In this document: positions 33,777-41,448 of the stretch, in pieces
Position numbering within the stretch: position 1 is the first letter of the stretch
Layout of the letters: each line of letters opens with the position of its first letter
Source of the DNA: Sphingobacterium sp. BN32
GTDB lineage: Bacteria; Bacteroidota; Bacteroidia; Sphingobacteriales; Sphingobacteriaceae
Length of the DNA stretch: 64,000 bases
Reading direction: 5' to 3'
Assembly (NCBI RefSeq): GCF_030503615.1
Contig: NZ_CP129963.1
Location: 1,922,001 to 1,986,000 of the forward strand
The notes under the pieces: model-generated
The model's database searches: none
What the model saw: only the letters and a program-made list of their open reading frames with translations
What the model was told of the DNA's origin: nothing
Program-made: the position numbers and the translations under genes

Positions 33777-34388
33777 TTAGTAGTTAGTATTTAGATCTAT
33801 GGGTGCTAAATAGGTGGTTAGAATTGAGTTTTTTACGGTGTTGAGGCTTGTGCTAGTTTTTAGACCTATAGGTGCTAAATAGGTGGTTAGATTTGTTTTT
33901 GGGCATTGCTGTTGGATTTTAGAGGTTGGTCGAGATTGTGTAGTGCGCTTAGTCGTACGAGGTTTTGGTGCTAGTTGTTGTAATAGGGATGCTTCTTTGT
34001 CTATTTGGCGTTGTGTTTTTCGCTTTGATCGTTTTTTCGTATTGAGACCTTTGGGCGCTAATTTGGGTATTAGATAAAAGCTTATGGGCATTTGGCGTTG
34101 GATATTTGGGGATGGGCGATATTGAGCGATGTGTTTAGTTTTAGGGGCTTTTGGCACTATTGGTTGGATTAGAAATGATATTTGAGCCTTTTGACGCTTT
34201 GTTTTCCGGGTGGAGCTTTTTTGCGGATTACGTTTCGTGTTAAGAGCTTTTGGCGCTATCTTTTGTGTTAGATATATGTTGATGGGAGCTTGTCGTTGAA
34301 TTATTGCTTCTGGACGATTGCGGGAAACTTTTTTAGTAGCAGGTTTTTTGGGTGTAAAAAACATGGTTATAAATGAGTTTTTGGTCAT
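33777..34388 (-). CDS. Highly basic protein of about seven degenerate 30-residue repeats
   Basis: The 203-residue protein is built from degenerate repeats around a core [L/I]-A-P-K-x-L-N-T-K preceded by a short hydrophobic strand and followed by a basic, Arg/Gln-rich linker (KIQRQ-like). Cores occur as IAPKALNTK, IVPKAPKTK, LAPKGLNTK, LAPKPRTTK, LAPIGLKTS and LAPIDLNTN. The net charge is very positive. I know no such family; nucleic-acid binding is a guess. Three bases separate its stop from the downstream gene's start, and 20 bases separate it from the HTH gene, so it is embedded in the block. Confidence 0.6.
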   Translation of the reverse strand: MTKNSFITMFFTPKKPATKKVSRNRPEAIIQRQAPINIYLTQKIAPKALNTKRNPQKSSTRKTKRQKAQISFLIQPIVPKAPKTKHIAQYRPSPNIQRQMPISFYLIPKLAPKGLNTKKRSKRKTQRQIDKEASLLQQLAPKPRTTKRTTQSRPTSKIQQQCPKTNLTTYLAPIGLKTSTSLNTVKNSILTTYLAPIDLNTNY

Positions 34389-34408
34389 TTGATTTTGAAT
34401 TTTTGGGG

Positions 34409-34702
34409 TTAGGCGATATTAAGAATAGCGTTTTTGTCTAGAATCTTGTTGATTGCGTCTAGATCATAGTAGTAGGTGCTTCCGACTTTGCTGAACTTTA
34501 TTGCACCTGAGATTCGGTAGTTTTGTAGGGTCGCTGATGAGATGTTGAGCATCTTCTCGACTTCTTTGGATCGAAGCCATTTCTTTTTGATCTGTTGTTT
34601 TGTTTCGAGAATTCTTTCGAATTCTGCGATTAGCTCGATTTTAAATCTGTTCAAATCTTCTTTTGTTAGAATTTCTATTGACATAATTTTATTTTTTGTC
34701 AT
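34409..34702 (-). CDS. Helix-turn-helix (MerR/excisionase-like) DNA-binding protein
   Basis: The 97-residue protein has a helical lead, then KKWLRSKEVEKMLNISSATLQNYRISGAIKFSKVGSTYYYD, the DNA-binding HTH_17-type domain of Bacteroidetes mobile-element regulators. Met7 (34684) is an alternative start. It is probably the excisionase or directionality factor, placed between RteC and the repeat protein. Confidence 0.85.
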   Translation of the reverse strand: MTKNKIMSIEILTKEDLNRFKIELIAEFERILETKQQIKKKWLRSKEVEKMLNISSATLQNYRISGAIKFSKVGSTYYYDLDAINKILDKNAILNIA

Positions 34703-34758
34703 AAATTTCTGCTTTAGATTTGTGACTTTTTCCCAAGCCGGATGGTGTTGTGAAAGTT

Positions 34759-35613
34759 TTATGCAAAGAGTTCGTTGTCTGTATCTTTCATTCGTTTTTC
34801 GAGTGCCTCTTTCAGATTTTGTATAAATTTTGTTTTGTTGCCCTTGCGAGCTCTTATGTCGTAGAATATTCGGTTGTATTGTCCTAAATCTGTGTCGAAC
34901 ATTTGCTGTAGGTGTATTGCTATTTCTTTTAGTTCGGCTTTTCCATTATTTAATGCTCCAGAAGCGTGAAGCGCATATATCAATTCGATAAGATCGGTTT
35001 TGGAGCTTGTCCATTTCAGTTTAGAGGTTTCTTGTGGTGATTCTAAACCAGACAGTGTTAATTTGAGTTCTCGGATTGTTTTTTTGAGGTAAAGTCGCGT
35101 ACGATCGTGAGCTTCAACGAGTGTAAAAATGTGTACGCTCGGGCTCTGTGGTTTTTGTTCGACTTCGAATAAAAAGTCTCCGGAGCGGATATAGATAAAC
35201 TCGTTTATTTGTTTGAAATAGTGCTCATCGCGGTAGTTGTGTTGTGCTCGGAAATATCGATAGTAGACATTGTATTCCTTTAATTTCTTTTTAATCTGTT
35301 TTAGATGATATCGATAAAACTTGAGCTGAATTTCGATGTCGTATTTTGGTTTTTCGAATTCAATGTTTTGAAGATATTCGTAGTGTTGAATTGAAGCAAG
35401 TAGATAACATTTGATGTGTTTGAAATAAAAAATTTCGTCATTTGTGGATTTGAATGGTGCCGCTTCGTGTTTTTCTTTCACATGCTGCAGTATTGTAGAA
35501 ATAAATTTTATTGTTTGTTCGCAAAACTGATAGTGATCATTCTTGTACTCTTCTGATTTTGAACTAATAAAGGAATGGATTTCTGACTTAATTCTGGTAA
35601 GGGTTAATTGCAT
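34759..35613 (-). CDS. RteC-domain regulator
   Basis: The 284-residue protein shows the RteC signature in its C-terminal half: LKWTSSKTDLIELIYALHAS, then SGALNNGKAELKEIAIHLQQMFDTDLGQYNRIFYDIRARKGNKTKFI. In CTnDOT-type elements RteC activates excision genes; here it sits between the integrase/DinB genes and the HTH gene, consistent with control of excision. Confidence 0.9.
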   Translation of the reverse strand: MQLTLTRIKSEIHSFISSKSEEYKNDHYQFCEQTIKFISTILQHVKEKHEAAPFKSTNDEIFYFKHIKCYLLASIQHYEYLQNIEFEKPKYDIEIQLKFYRYHLKQIKKKLKEYNVYYRYFRAQHNYRDEHYFKQINEFIYIRSGDFLFEVEQKPQSPSVHIFTLVEAHDRTRLYLKKTIRELKLTLSGLESPQETSKLKWTSSKTDLIELIYALHASGALNNGKAELKEIAIHLQQMFDTDLGQYNRIFYDIRARKGNKTKFIQNLKEALEKRMKDTDNELFA

Positions 35614-35780
35614 TTGGGCATTTACTATTACGGGTATTACAATCGTAATGTAGATGTTATAAGGATAAATTAAGGTTTTGGAATTGTTAAGTTATTGTGA
35701 TTCGGATGCTTAAGTTGACGTTGGATAATTGAAAATTTAGATATGAAGCTTGATTTATCGGGTGGCGGGTGGGCCTGGTC

Positions 35781-36218
35781 TTAAATGTAAGTGCGACCGG
35801 TAATTTGGCTCAGATGGTGGACTAAATGCGCATTGTAGTCTGCAGCTAGAAATTCTAACGTCTGATCATTTGCTCTTCTTTGAAGATCATCGGAAGATAG
35901 ATTCTTCCAAAGATTAATGAGTTGGATATTTTGAGCCTTCCATAATTTAATCAGCTGCGGATTGTCGATATTTTGATAGTGATTGTATTTACACCAGTTG
36001 TCTTGATCATAGGAAACTATGGGGTTAACTTGGAATTGTGCTAAGAGAAATCGTCTGTGATTATTGGTAACGCTATCAATCAGATGTCCTAAGATTTCTT
36101 TCTTACTCCATTTTAGAGTCGACTCCTTTAAAGCGAATGTTTCTTCGTCGATTGCCTGCAGGTGTTCTTCCGCTAGTTCTACAATTTTGGTTAGTTGTTC
36201 GATCGTGGTTGAAATCAT
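35781..36218 (-). CDS. DinB-fold protein carried in the recombinase operon
   Basis: The 145-residue protein has the DinB four-helix fold with metal-binding histidines in EILGHLIDS and NAHLVHHLSQI. It begins 16 bp after the integrase stop in the same direction, so it is probably co-transcribed. A metal-dependent transferase or hydrolase activity is possible. It is an odd companion for a recombinase. Confidence 0.8.
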   Translation of the reverse strand: MISTTIEQLTKIVELAEEHLQAIDEETFALKESTLKWSKKEILGHLIDSVTNNHRRFLLAQFQVNPIVSYDQDNWCKYNHYQNIDNPQLIKLWKAQNIQLINLWKNLSSDDLQRRANDQTLEFLAADYNAHLVHHLSQITGRTYI

Positions 36219-36234
36219 TCTGCAAAATAGTATT

Positions 36235-37482
36235 TTACATAGACTTCTTATTGTGATTTTTGCTTTTTGGTTCTAACAATGATCTTAGTTCGTCCATATC
36301 GTTTGCCACTTTTCGGTCGGTTATCTTCGCATAGTGTTGTGTTGTTCGGATGCTTTTATGACCAAGCATTTTGGAAACGGACTCGATCGGTACGCCATTA
36401 GAAAGTGTTACGGTTGTCGCGAAGGTATGCCTAGCGCAATGAAATGTTAACTCTTTGTGTATGCCGCATATTGTTGCTAGCTCTTTGAGATAGGCGTTCA
36501 GTTTTTGGTTTGATGGCACCGGGAGGAGACGCGTTTCGTTGTTTGATTTTGGGTGATTTTCGTATTTATCGATTATCTGTTCGGCTTGCTTTAGCAATGG
36601 GATCTTTGAGGGAATATTTGTTTTCTGCCTATGGGTATGTATCCATTTCTTGCCGTCTATTCCTTTTACCAAGTTGTCTTGCGTTAGTTGCTTTACGTCG
36701 ATGTATGCAAGTCCGGTGTAGCAGGAAAAAATAAACAGATCGCGAATGATGTCCAGGCGCGGTATATTGATTTCTTTCGCGATAATCTTCGACAGTTCTG
36801 TTTCGGTTAGCACATCTCTTTCAACTTCCTGGAGTTTGGGTTTGTAATTTAAAAATGGGTCTGTCGATAGCCAACCGTTAGCGATGCACAATTTGATGAT
36901 TTTCTTGAAGTTCTTAATGTACTTTACAGTGGTGTTGTTGCTGCAGGATTTCTCGGTTCTAAGGTAGTAGTCATATCCGGTTATAAATGCATGGTCGATT
37001 TTGCTGATCGCGATATCGTCCGCTCCATATTGAAAGTTAATATATTTCTTTGTGTGCTGCAGCGAAACTTCGTAGCGCTCATGTGTGCCGGCGGAATATT
37101 CGATTCCAATGAGGCTCTTTATCTTTCTGTTGTGTTCTATGAATATGGGTATCAATGTTCTTTCGCGCTCCTGGCTCTTTCCTTGAAACGCATTCATAAA
37201 GTTGTCTATTGTTATCGGGATGTTTTGGTAGGTCAGGAATAGTTCGATCTGCGTCAGCTTTGCTTTTTGCTGCTCGAGGTAGCTGTTTATTGAACGGGCT
37301 TCTTCAGTGTTGCCCTTGACTTTCGTCAGTTTTGCATCCCACTGGTTTGGTTTTATGTATTTCTTGGTGGTGAATTCTTTCCGCTTCTTGTCGATCGTGA
37401 CCCGGATGTATAGGGGCTGTAGTCCCTGAGCGTTGGCTTTTGTAGCGCGCGGGTAAATGTGAGTGGTAATTCTTGCATTCAT
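36235..37482 (-). CDS. Tyrosine recombinase (phage-type integrase of the Bacteroidetes SAM-like/arm-binding group)
   Basis: The start was placed at 37482 (MNARITTHIYPRATK), giving 415 residues; the frame extends to 37578. An N-terminal arm-binding domain (1-90) is followed by the core-binding SAM-like domain (about 100-205) and the catalytic domain with TGLAYIDVKQLT, a beta-hairpin Lys (HRQKTNIPSKIPLL), the HxxR box HCARHTF (about 347) and LGHKSIRTTQHYAKI with the nucleophilic Tyr. The first catalytic Arg position is TGLA instead of TGLR, as in many Bacteroidetes integrases. It lies beside tRNA-Ser and should catalyse integration at its 3' end. Confidence 0.93.
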   Translation of the reverse strand: MNARITTHIYPRATKANAQGLQPLYIRVTIDKKRKEFTTKKYIKPNQWDAKLTKVKGNTEEARSINSYLEQQKAKLTQIELFLTYQNIPITIDNFMNAFQGKSQERERTLIPIFIEHNRKIKSLIGIEYSAGTHERYEVSLQHTKKYINFQYGADDIAISKIDHAFITGYDYYLRTEKSCSNNTTVKYIKNFKKIIKLCIANGWLSTDPFLNYKPKLQEVERDVLTETELSKIIAKEINIPRLDIIRDLFIFSCYTGLAYIDVKQLTQDNLVKGIDGKKWIHTHRQKTNIPSKIPLLKQAEQIIDKYENHPKSNNETRLLPVPSNQKLNAYLKELATICGIHKELTFHCARHTFATTVTLSNGVPIESVSKMLGHKSIRTTQHYAKITDRKVANDMDELRSLLEPKSKNHNKKSM

Positions 37483-37590
37483 CGTGGTGGTCTTATTTTG
37501 CTTGTTCAAATTATCGTTTGAATTGTGTTGTGTCAAGATGTTCAACTGATGGTTCGGATGTTGAATTTTCTTGGTCAACTAGGTGACTGT

Positions 37591-37641
37591 TTTAGCGAGA
37601 CCTTTTGATGGTTATGTGCGAGGTCTCGCTAAAGTCTCGCT
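37591..37641. promoter_or_regulatory. Inverted and direct GGTCTCGCT repeats beside the integrase (putative arm-type sites)
   Basis: TTTAGCGAGACCT (37591-37603) and AGGTCTCGCTAAA (37621-37633) form a perfect 13-bp inverted repeat, followed by another GTCTCGCT (37634-37641). The same GGTCTCGCT word is at 18399-18407 inside the left end. They may be recombinase arm sites or an integrase operator. Confidence 0.55.
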
Positions 37642-37684
37642 GGAAATAAGACTTTTGGGAAGATTCTGGATGCTGATAAAAAGA

Positions 37685-37718
37685 AAAACCCTATTAATTG
37701 TGAAATTAATAGGGTTTT
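37685..37718 (-). terminator. Element-supplied terminator for tRNA-Ser(TGA)
   Basis: A perfect 15-bp stem (AAAACCCTATTAATT with its complement, loop GTGA) is followed by T-rich DNA on the minus strand. It is just downstream of the tRNA on the element side and replaces the host terminator left at 18292-18323. Confidence 0.85.
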
Positions 37719-37739
37719 GATATTTTCTCCTTGAAAGGA

Positions 37740-37763
37740 TGCGGAGAGTGAGGGATTCGAACC
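37740..37763. mobile_element. attR: intact tRNA-Ser 3' end
   Basis: Twenty-four bases identical to 18325-18348, covering the 3' T-arm and acceptor strand of tRNA-Ser(TGA). Confidence 0.9.
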
Positions 37764-37826
37764 CCCGAACCTGTGACAGTTAACGGTTTTCAAGACCGCC
37801 GCATTCGACCACTCTGCCAACTCTCC
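37742..37826 (-). tRNA. tRNA-Ser(TGA)
   Basis: The minus strand folds as a class II tRNA: acceptor GGAGAGT with ACTCTCC, anticodon loop CTTGAAA (anticodon TGA, reading UCA), variable arm, T-loop TTCGAAT and discriminator G. It is the integration target of the element. Confidence 0.96.
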
Positions 37827-37830
37827 GCGA

Positions 37831-37861
37831 CAAAAGTACAAATTCTGATCTGTTCTCCAAA
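37831..37861 (-). promoter_or_regulatory. Bacteroidetes-type promoter of tRNA-Ser(TGA)
   Basis: On the minus strand the sequence reads TTTG-N19-TACTTTTG, matching the Bacteroidetes -33/-7 consensus (TTTG, TAnnTTTG). The box ends only four bases before the mature tRNA 5' end. Confidence 0.75.
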
Positions 37862-38112
37862 TAAAAAGTGAAAATAATATCCTTAAAAACGGCCTTACAA
37901 TGCTAATAACACTGATATTTAAGCTGTTATTACTCCAAAATATTTTATCCTTTATAGACTCAGCTTACTAATTTCTTTTTGATTTTCTATTTACACACTT
38001 TTTAAGCGTCGGTCACCAAAAACCCTTATTTTAGGGCTGGGGTAAACATTGTAAATTATGTTGTTGGAAAGCAATCACTTATTGGTGGTTGTATAAAATT
38101 TATCGGAAAAAT

Positions 38113-38143
38113 TTTGCTTTTTACCCTCAAATAGCTACTTTTG
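38113..38143 (+). promoter_or_regulatory. Bacteroidetes-type promoter of tRNA-Arg(TCT)
   Basis: TTTG (38113-38116), 19-base spacer, TACTTTTG (38136-38143), 15 bases before the tRNA. Confidence 0.85.
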
Positions 38144-38158
38144 CTTCACAAAATAAAA

Positions 38159-38232
38159 GCGCCAATAGCTCAGCTGGATAGAGCAACGGTTTTCTAAACC
38201 GTAGGTCTTAGGTTCGAACCCTAATTGGCGTA
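38159..38232 (+). tRNA. tRNA-Arg(TCT)
   Basis: A 74-nt cloverleaf: acceptor GCGCCAA, D-arm GCTC..GAGC, anticodon loop TTTCTAA (TCT, reading AGA), T-loop TTCGAAC and 3' TTGGCGT plus A. A terminator hairpin follows at 38243-38269. Confidence 0.96.
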
Positions 38233-38242
38233 CTATTTATTT

Positions 38243-38269
38243 AAAGCCTTTCAATCAATGAGAGGCTTT
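38243..38269 (+). terminator. Terminator of tRNA-Arg
   Basis: The arms AAAGCCT and AGGCTTT, with a 13-base loop, are followed by a T-run. Confidence 0.8.
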
Positions 38270-38395
38270 TTTTGTGACAAATTTCAGCGAATAAATCTAT
38301 GCGCTCTACCTTGTTTACGAAGTCAATTAATAATCCATGTTAAATTTTCATTAACTCGTTGCTAGCCAGAATCGGTAAGACTATTTTTAATAAAA

Positions 38396-39034
38396 ATGGT
38401 GATAATGGATTCAACACAGATTGATCAATATTTAACAAATTTAGCAGACAGACTCATTAACAAATCGAAGAGAATAATGCTGCTACCTTTAAGAAATTGG
38501 GAATATCAATTCCCCAATCTACCGGCGGTATTTATATTTATAGAAGCAAATGAAATATGCTTTGTTGGAGAAACGAAGGATCTTAGAGTTAGGATGCGGA
38601 AATTTTGTCTCCATAAAAATGATCGTTTTAAACGCGGTTTCGGAGTATTCCACTTTCCCAGCCACCCAGATCTTAACATGTCTAAAGAAGAGTCAATTTC
38701 TGATGAGGCAAACGCTCTCATTGCAAATAAGATTGCTGAATTAATAACTTTCGCTTATATACAGGTTAATTTTGGACGTGCAGAATTGAAAGATCTATTA
38801 GATAAGAGAATTAACGCAAAATATACTGGCACCTTAGGTAATACCAAACCTAAATCTAAAAATATTAAAGAGTTGAGAAAGACTTTTCGAAATGCTTATA
38901 AACGTTGGTCTACTGATGAGGATCATCTCTTAACATCGCTGTTCTATCAGAACAAAACAATAAATGAACTAGCAGATATTTTTAAACGACGAACGTCGGC
39001 AATTCGTAATCGGATAGAAAAACTAAAACTATAA
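38396..39034 (+). CDS. GIY-YIG-like nuclease-fold protein with C-terminal Myb/SANT-like HTH
   Basis: The 212-residue protein (alternative start Met4 at 38405) has an N-terminal region where AVFIFI and ICFVGETKDLRVRMRKF occupy the positions of the GIY and YIG motifs, with Arg and Glu conserved nearby. The C-terminus (about 168-212) reads KRWSTDEDHLLTSLFYQNKTINELADIFKRRTSAIRNRIEKL, a SANT/Myb-like DNA-binding HTH. Together this suggests a site-directed nuclease or a DNA-end-binding protein. The gene is just outside the element, past tRNA-Arg. Confidence 0.6.
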   Translation: MVIMDSTQIDQYLTNLADRLINKSKRIMLLPLRNWEYQFPNLPAVFIFIEANEICFVGETKDLRVRMRKFCLHKNDRFKRGFGVFHFPSHPDLNMSKEESISDEANALIANKIAELITFAYIQVNFGRAELKDLLDKRINAKYTGTLGNTKPKSKNIKELRKTFRNAYKRWSTDEDHLLTSLFYQNKTINELADIFKRRTSAIRNRIEKLKL

Positions 39035-39191
39035 CTGTTTATACGCTGCAAAATTATGGCGTCCATTCCTATATTTCCGTACGCATAGAAAGGAATATAA
39101 AAAAAGCGAGAAATAAAATCCCGCTATTTTTTTATTCATTGCGCAGCTAAAACGCCGAACAGTTTTGTGCTATGGAAGTTTTGCTATCGGA

Positions 39192-39455
39192 TTATTCGAC
39201 TTCGATTACACGCTGTACATCTTCGCGAATATCATTTGGCAACATCATAAATATCTCCTTTTTCACCATTAAGGGTGATAAATCTGGGTCAGCATGATTA
39301 GTATCGATGGTTACCAAAGTCTCAAATCCACCATCTAACCATTTCCCTTCGTCTTCCAAATATGTTTTGTGTTTTTCATTCAATAAACGTAATCCCTGTA
39401 AAATACGTTCATTGCTCAAGGTTTGATTGTTTATCATATCTAAATGCTTTTCCAT
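39192..39455 (-). CDS. Hypothetical protein, 87 aa
   Basis: A short acidic soluble protein with no recognised domain; the C-terminus is MLPNDIREDVQRVIEVE. It is monocistronic, and coding potential is supported only by its codon use and balanced composition. Confidence 0.5.
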   Translation of the reverse strand: MEKHLDMINNQTLSNERILQGLRLLNEKHKTYLEDEGKWLDGGFETLVTIDTNHADPDLSPLMVKKEIFMMLPNDIREDVQRVIEVE

Positions 39456-39585
39456 TAACTATTAACGTTAGATATTAAATAAATGTATAATCTGTATGTA
39501 ACAATTGTATGCTTATGTTTTTTTAAACATAAAAGCAGACTGCTAGGTCTGCTTTCAATATTTAGAAGTTTTTATAAACAACAGT

Positions 39586-40032
39586 TTAGTTCTTTTTGGT
39601 ATAAAACGCTTTTTGATGAAAAGCAGAAGTTTTATCAGCCTTTATTTGTAGTTCAAAGCTCGAATAATTTTTATCGATGAAAATATAGAAATACGGGTAT
39701 GTAGATTTAACATTTAACGTTATAATATCAGGAATTTCATCTGCTTTATTTGCGTTCGATACATCATAGCCCAAACGCGTCGAGACGCCATCTTTATTTG
39801 TGCATTCCAAAACGTTGTCTACAAATCTAACAGACTTTATTTCGGCCATTTCATTTTCAACGACAGTACCTTCAATCTCATCCCCTTCTAAAAGTTCAAC
39901 ACGGTCGGGCGTCCAAACCGTATTTCGCAAATCTGAGGCAATTTGATCCTTAAGTTTTGGTGGCTTAACGTCGTTATCGCTACATGCGATAAAAAATACA
40001 CTTATCAGCAATAGGAGTCCAAGTTTTTTCAT
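39586..40032 (-). CDS. Lipoprotein of unknown function, 148 aa
   Basis: The N-terminus MKKLGLLLLISVFFIACSDN is a signal peptide with lipobox. The mature part is beta-rich and resembles lipocalin-like or DUF-type lipoproteins by eye, without a confident match. It is divergent from the HxlR gene with a 300-bp gap. Confidence 0.65.
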   Translation of the reverse strand: MKKLGLLLLISVFFIACSDNDVKPPKLKDQIASDLRNTVWTPDRVELLEGDEIEGTVVENEMAEIKSVRFVDNVLECTNKDGVSTRLGYDVSNANKADEIPDIITLNVKSTYPYFYIFIDKNYSSFELQIKADKTSAFHQKAFYTKKN

Positions 40033-40202
40033 AGTATTTTATTTTATGCTTTAAATGTATGTTTTATTGCTACTATTCAAAATTGTATTTCGGTAATTGT
40101 CATATTAATACGACAGCAAAAACGATAAACCTCTAGTCTTTTGATCATTGCAAATAGAAATCCCCAATGTTAACAGCCGGAATACACGATTATAAATATT
40201 AA

Positions 40203-40222
40203 TTCACACTAAATTGTGTGAA
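40203..40222. promoter_or_regulatory. Candidate operator TTCACAC-N6-GTGTGAA
   Basis: A perfect 7-bp inverted repeat with a 6-base spacer lies about 110 bp before the HxlR start, suitable for a dimeric winged-helix regulator. Confidence 0.4.
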
Positions 40223-40270
40223 AAATGACGAAATTTTATTGAATCTATTTTCGTTAATAAATAAATTACT

Positions 40271-40278
40271 TAGTTTTG
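40271..40278 (+). promoter_or_regulatory. -7 box (TAGTTTTG) upstream of the HxlR gene
   Basis: It matches TAnnTTTG, 54 bp before the ATG. The -33 position reads TTTC instead of TTTG. Confidence 0.4.
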
Positions 40279-40332
40279 ATGTGCTTTAACATTACACTAT
40301 TAATACATTAATTAGCCCCCGAACACAGTAGT

Positions 40333-40698
40333 ATGAAAACATTAAAAAACGATCCCCCAGAATGTAGCCTCAATTTGCTCGCCATGCGCGACACCTTAGA
40401 AGTACTGGGCGGGAAATGGAAATTACTCATCCTTCATTATCTAATTACTCGCGATGATCAGATTAACACGTTCAAGAAGATGCAAAGAGAGATCACCGGC
40501 ATCTCCGCAAAAATGCTGACGAAGGAGTTAAAAGATCTGGAAGAAAACCATCTGGTTCATCGTGAACAACAAAACACAAAGCCAATAACCGTAAGGTATA
40601 GCATTACGGATTACGGTCGCTCCTCCGGTGATCTAATTCAGCAATTGGTTGAATGGGGAAAAGCGCATAGAATTAAGTTGCTAACCTCCACTGAATAA
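40333..40698 (+). CDS. HxlR-family transcriptional regulator
   Basis: The 121-residue winged-helix protein has the HxlR signature: Cys12 in PPECSLNLLAMRDTLEVLGGKWKLLILHYL, then KKMQREITGISAKMLTKELKDLEENHLVHRE and SITDYGRS. Members sense oxidants or electrophiles via the conserved Cys. The next gene in the same direction (40938) encodes a secreted NTF2-like protein, possibly its target. Confidence 0.9.
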   Translation: MKTLKNDPPECSLNLLAMRDTLEVLGGKWKLLILHYLITRDDQINTFKKMQREITGISAKMLTKELKDLEENHLVHREQQNTKPITVRYSITDYGRSSGDLIQQLVEWGKAHRIKLLTSTE

Positions 40699-40874
40699 CA
40701 CGAATAAATAATTTTTCCCTTAAATAGCCTTCTCTATCCTTAGTGAAGGCTATTTTCTTTCTGTTTTACGCTCGGTGAATATTCTTTCCAATTTTTCACC
40801 GAATCCTCCCCCACTTTCACCGAATATTCTTCCGCTTCAACCTAATCAACATAGGCCTGCATACCTATTCGCTC

Positions 40875-40882
40875 TACCTTTG
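40875..40882 (+). promoter_or_regulatory. -7 box (TACCTTTG) upstream of the NTF2-like gene
   Basis: It matches TAnnTTTG, 55 bp before the ATG; no clear -33 TTTG is seen. Confidence 0.35.
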
Positions 40883-40937
40883 GAGTATCAAATAAGAAAT
40901 AATAACAGAACAATTAAACATTAAAAAAATAAAAGAC

Positions 40938-41384
40938 ATGAAAACTCTAACTAAAACTTTCGCAATCGCAGCATTACTATTCGTTTCATCGGTAAACGTA
41001 TTTGCAAACCCTATCAAGGAGGAAAAGAAGGCATTGAACAAAGCCGTTGTTGAAAATGTGGTCGATGAATATATCAATGCAACGGTAAAAGGAAACACAC
41101 TTTACATCAGCGATCTTTTCGACAGCAACTTCACACAGAAGTTCAATGGCGGTAAATCACAAAAAACATCTGGAAAAGAAGATTATATCAGCTTCTTAAA
41201 GAAAAATAAAGGCGTTCAATATGATTGCGAAGTGAGCTATGAGCTGGTTGAGAAGAATAGCAATTACAGTTTAGCACGCGTTACTTTAGACTTCGGAAAC
41301 TTTAAAAGAATCGACTATGTTTCAATCAATATGGATAAAGATGGCTGGAAAATCAACGAAGTCAATTCTGTATATCAAAAATAA
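40938..41384 (+). CDS. Secreted NTF2-like (lumazine-binding-like) protein
   Basis: A signal peptide (ALLFVSSVNVFA) precedes a domain of about 120 residues with an NTF2-like fold: VVENVVDEYINATVKGNTLYISDLFD, then beta strands ending DGWKINEVNSVYQ. This matches the 'putative lumazine-binding' family. A perfect terminator follows. Confidence 0.75.
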   Translation: MKTLTKTFAIAALLFVSSVNVFANPIKEEKKALNKAVVENVVDEYINATVKGNTLYISDLFDSNFTQKFNGGKSQKTSGKEDYISFLKKNKGVQYDCEVSYELVEKNSNYSLARVTLDFGNFKRIDYVSINMDKDGWKINEVNSVYQK

Positions 41385-41402
41385 TATCTCCAATGATAAC
41401 AC

Positions 41403-41438
41403 AAAAGAGGGTTAAGCAAGACTGCTTAACCCTCTTTT
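41403..41438. terminator. Bidirectional terminator
   Basis: A 16-bp perfect stem (AAAAGAGGGTTAAGCA and its complement, loop AGAC) lies between convergent genes. Confidence 0.92.
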
Positions 41439-41448
41439 GTGTTCTTGA

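Larger units (their letters stand above)
18349..37739. mobile_element. Integrative element of about 19.4 kb in tRNA-Ser(TGA)
   Basis: The element is bounded by a 24-bp direct repeat of the tRNA-Ser 3' end and has a tyrosine recombinase beside the intact tRNA. It contains RteC, a helix-turn-helix protein, a winged-helix/DnaC-like pair, a GC-rich structured region and a set of probable defence genes. No relaxase, VirD4/TraG-type coupling ATPase or Tra pore gene is present in the ORFs. It is therefore a genomic island or an element mobilised by another ICE, not a self-transmissible one. Confidence 0.88.
37829..38158. other. Intergenic region between two divergent tRNA genes
   Basis: Besides the promoters of tRNA-Ser(TGA) (37831-37861) and tRNA-Arg (38113-38143), I see no coding frame in these 330 bases. 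Confidence 0.5.
40033..40332. other. Divergent intergenic region upstream of hxlR-like gene
   Basis: It holds a candidate operator (40203-40222) and a TAnnTTTG -7 box (40271-40278) for the HxlR gene; otherwise I see no coding frame. Confidence 0.45.

Noticed and set aside
37629..37841. Minus-strand ORF over tRNA-Ser(TGA)
   Set aside because: It is the tRNA gene and flanking terminator read as protein.
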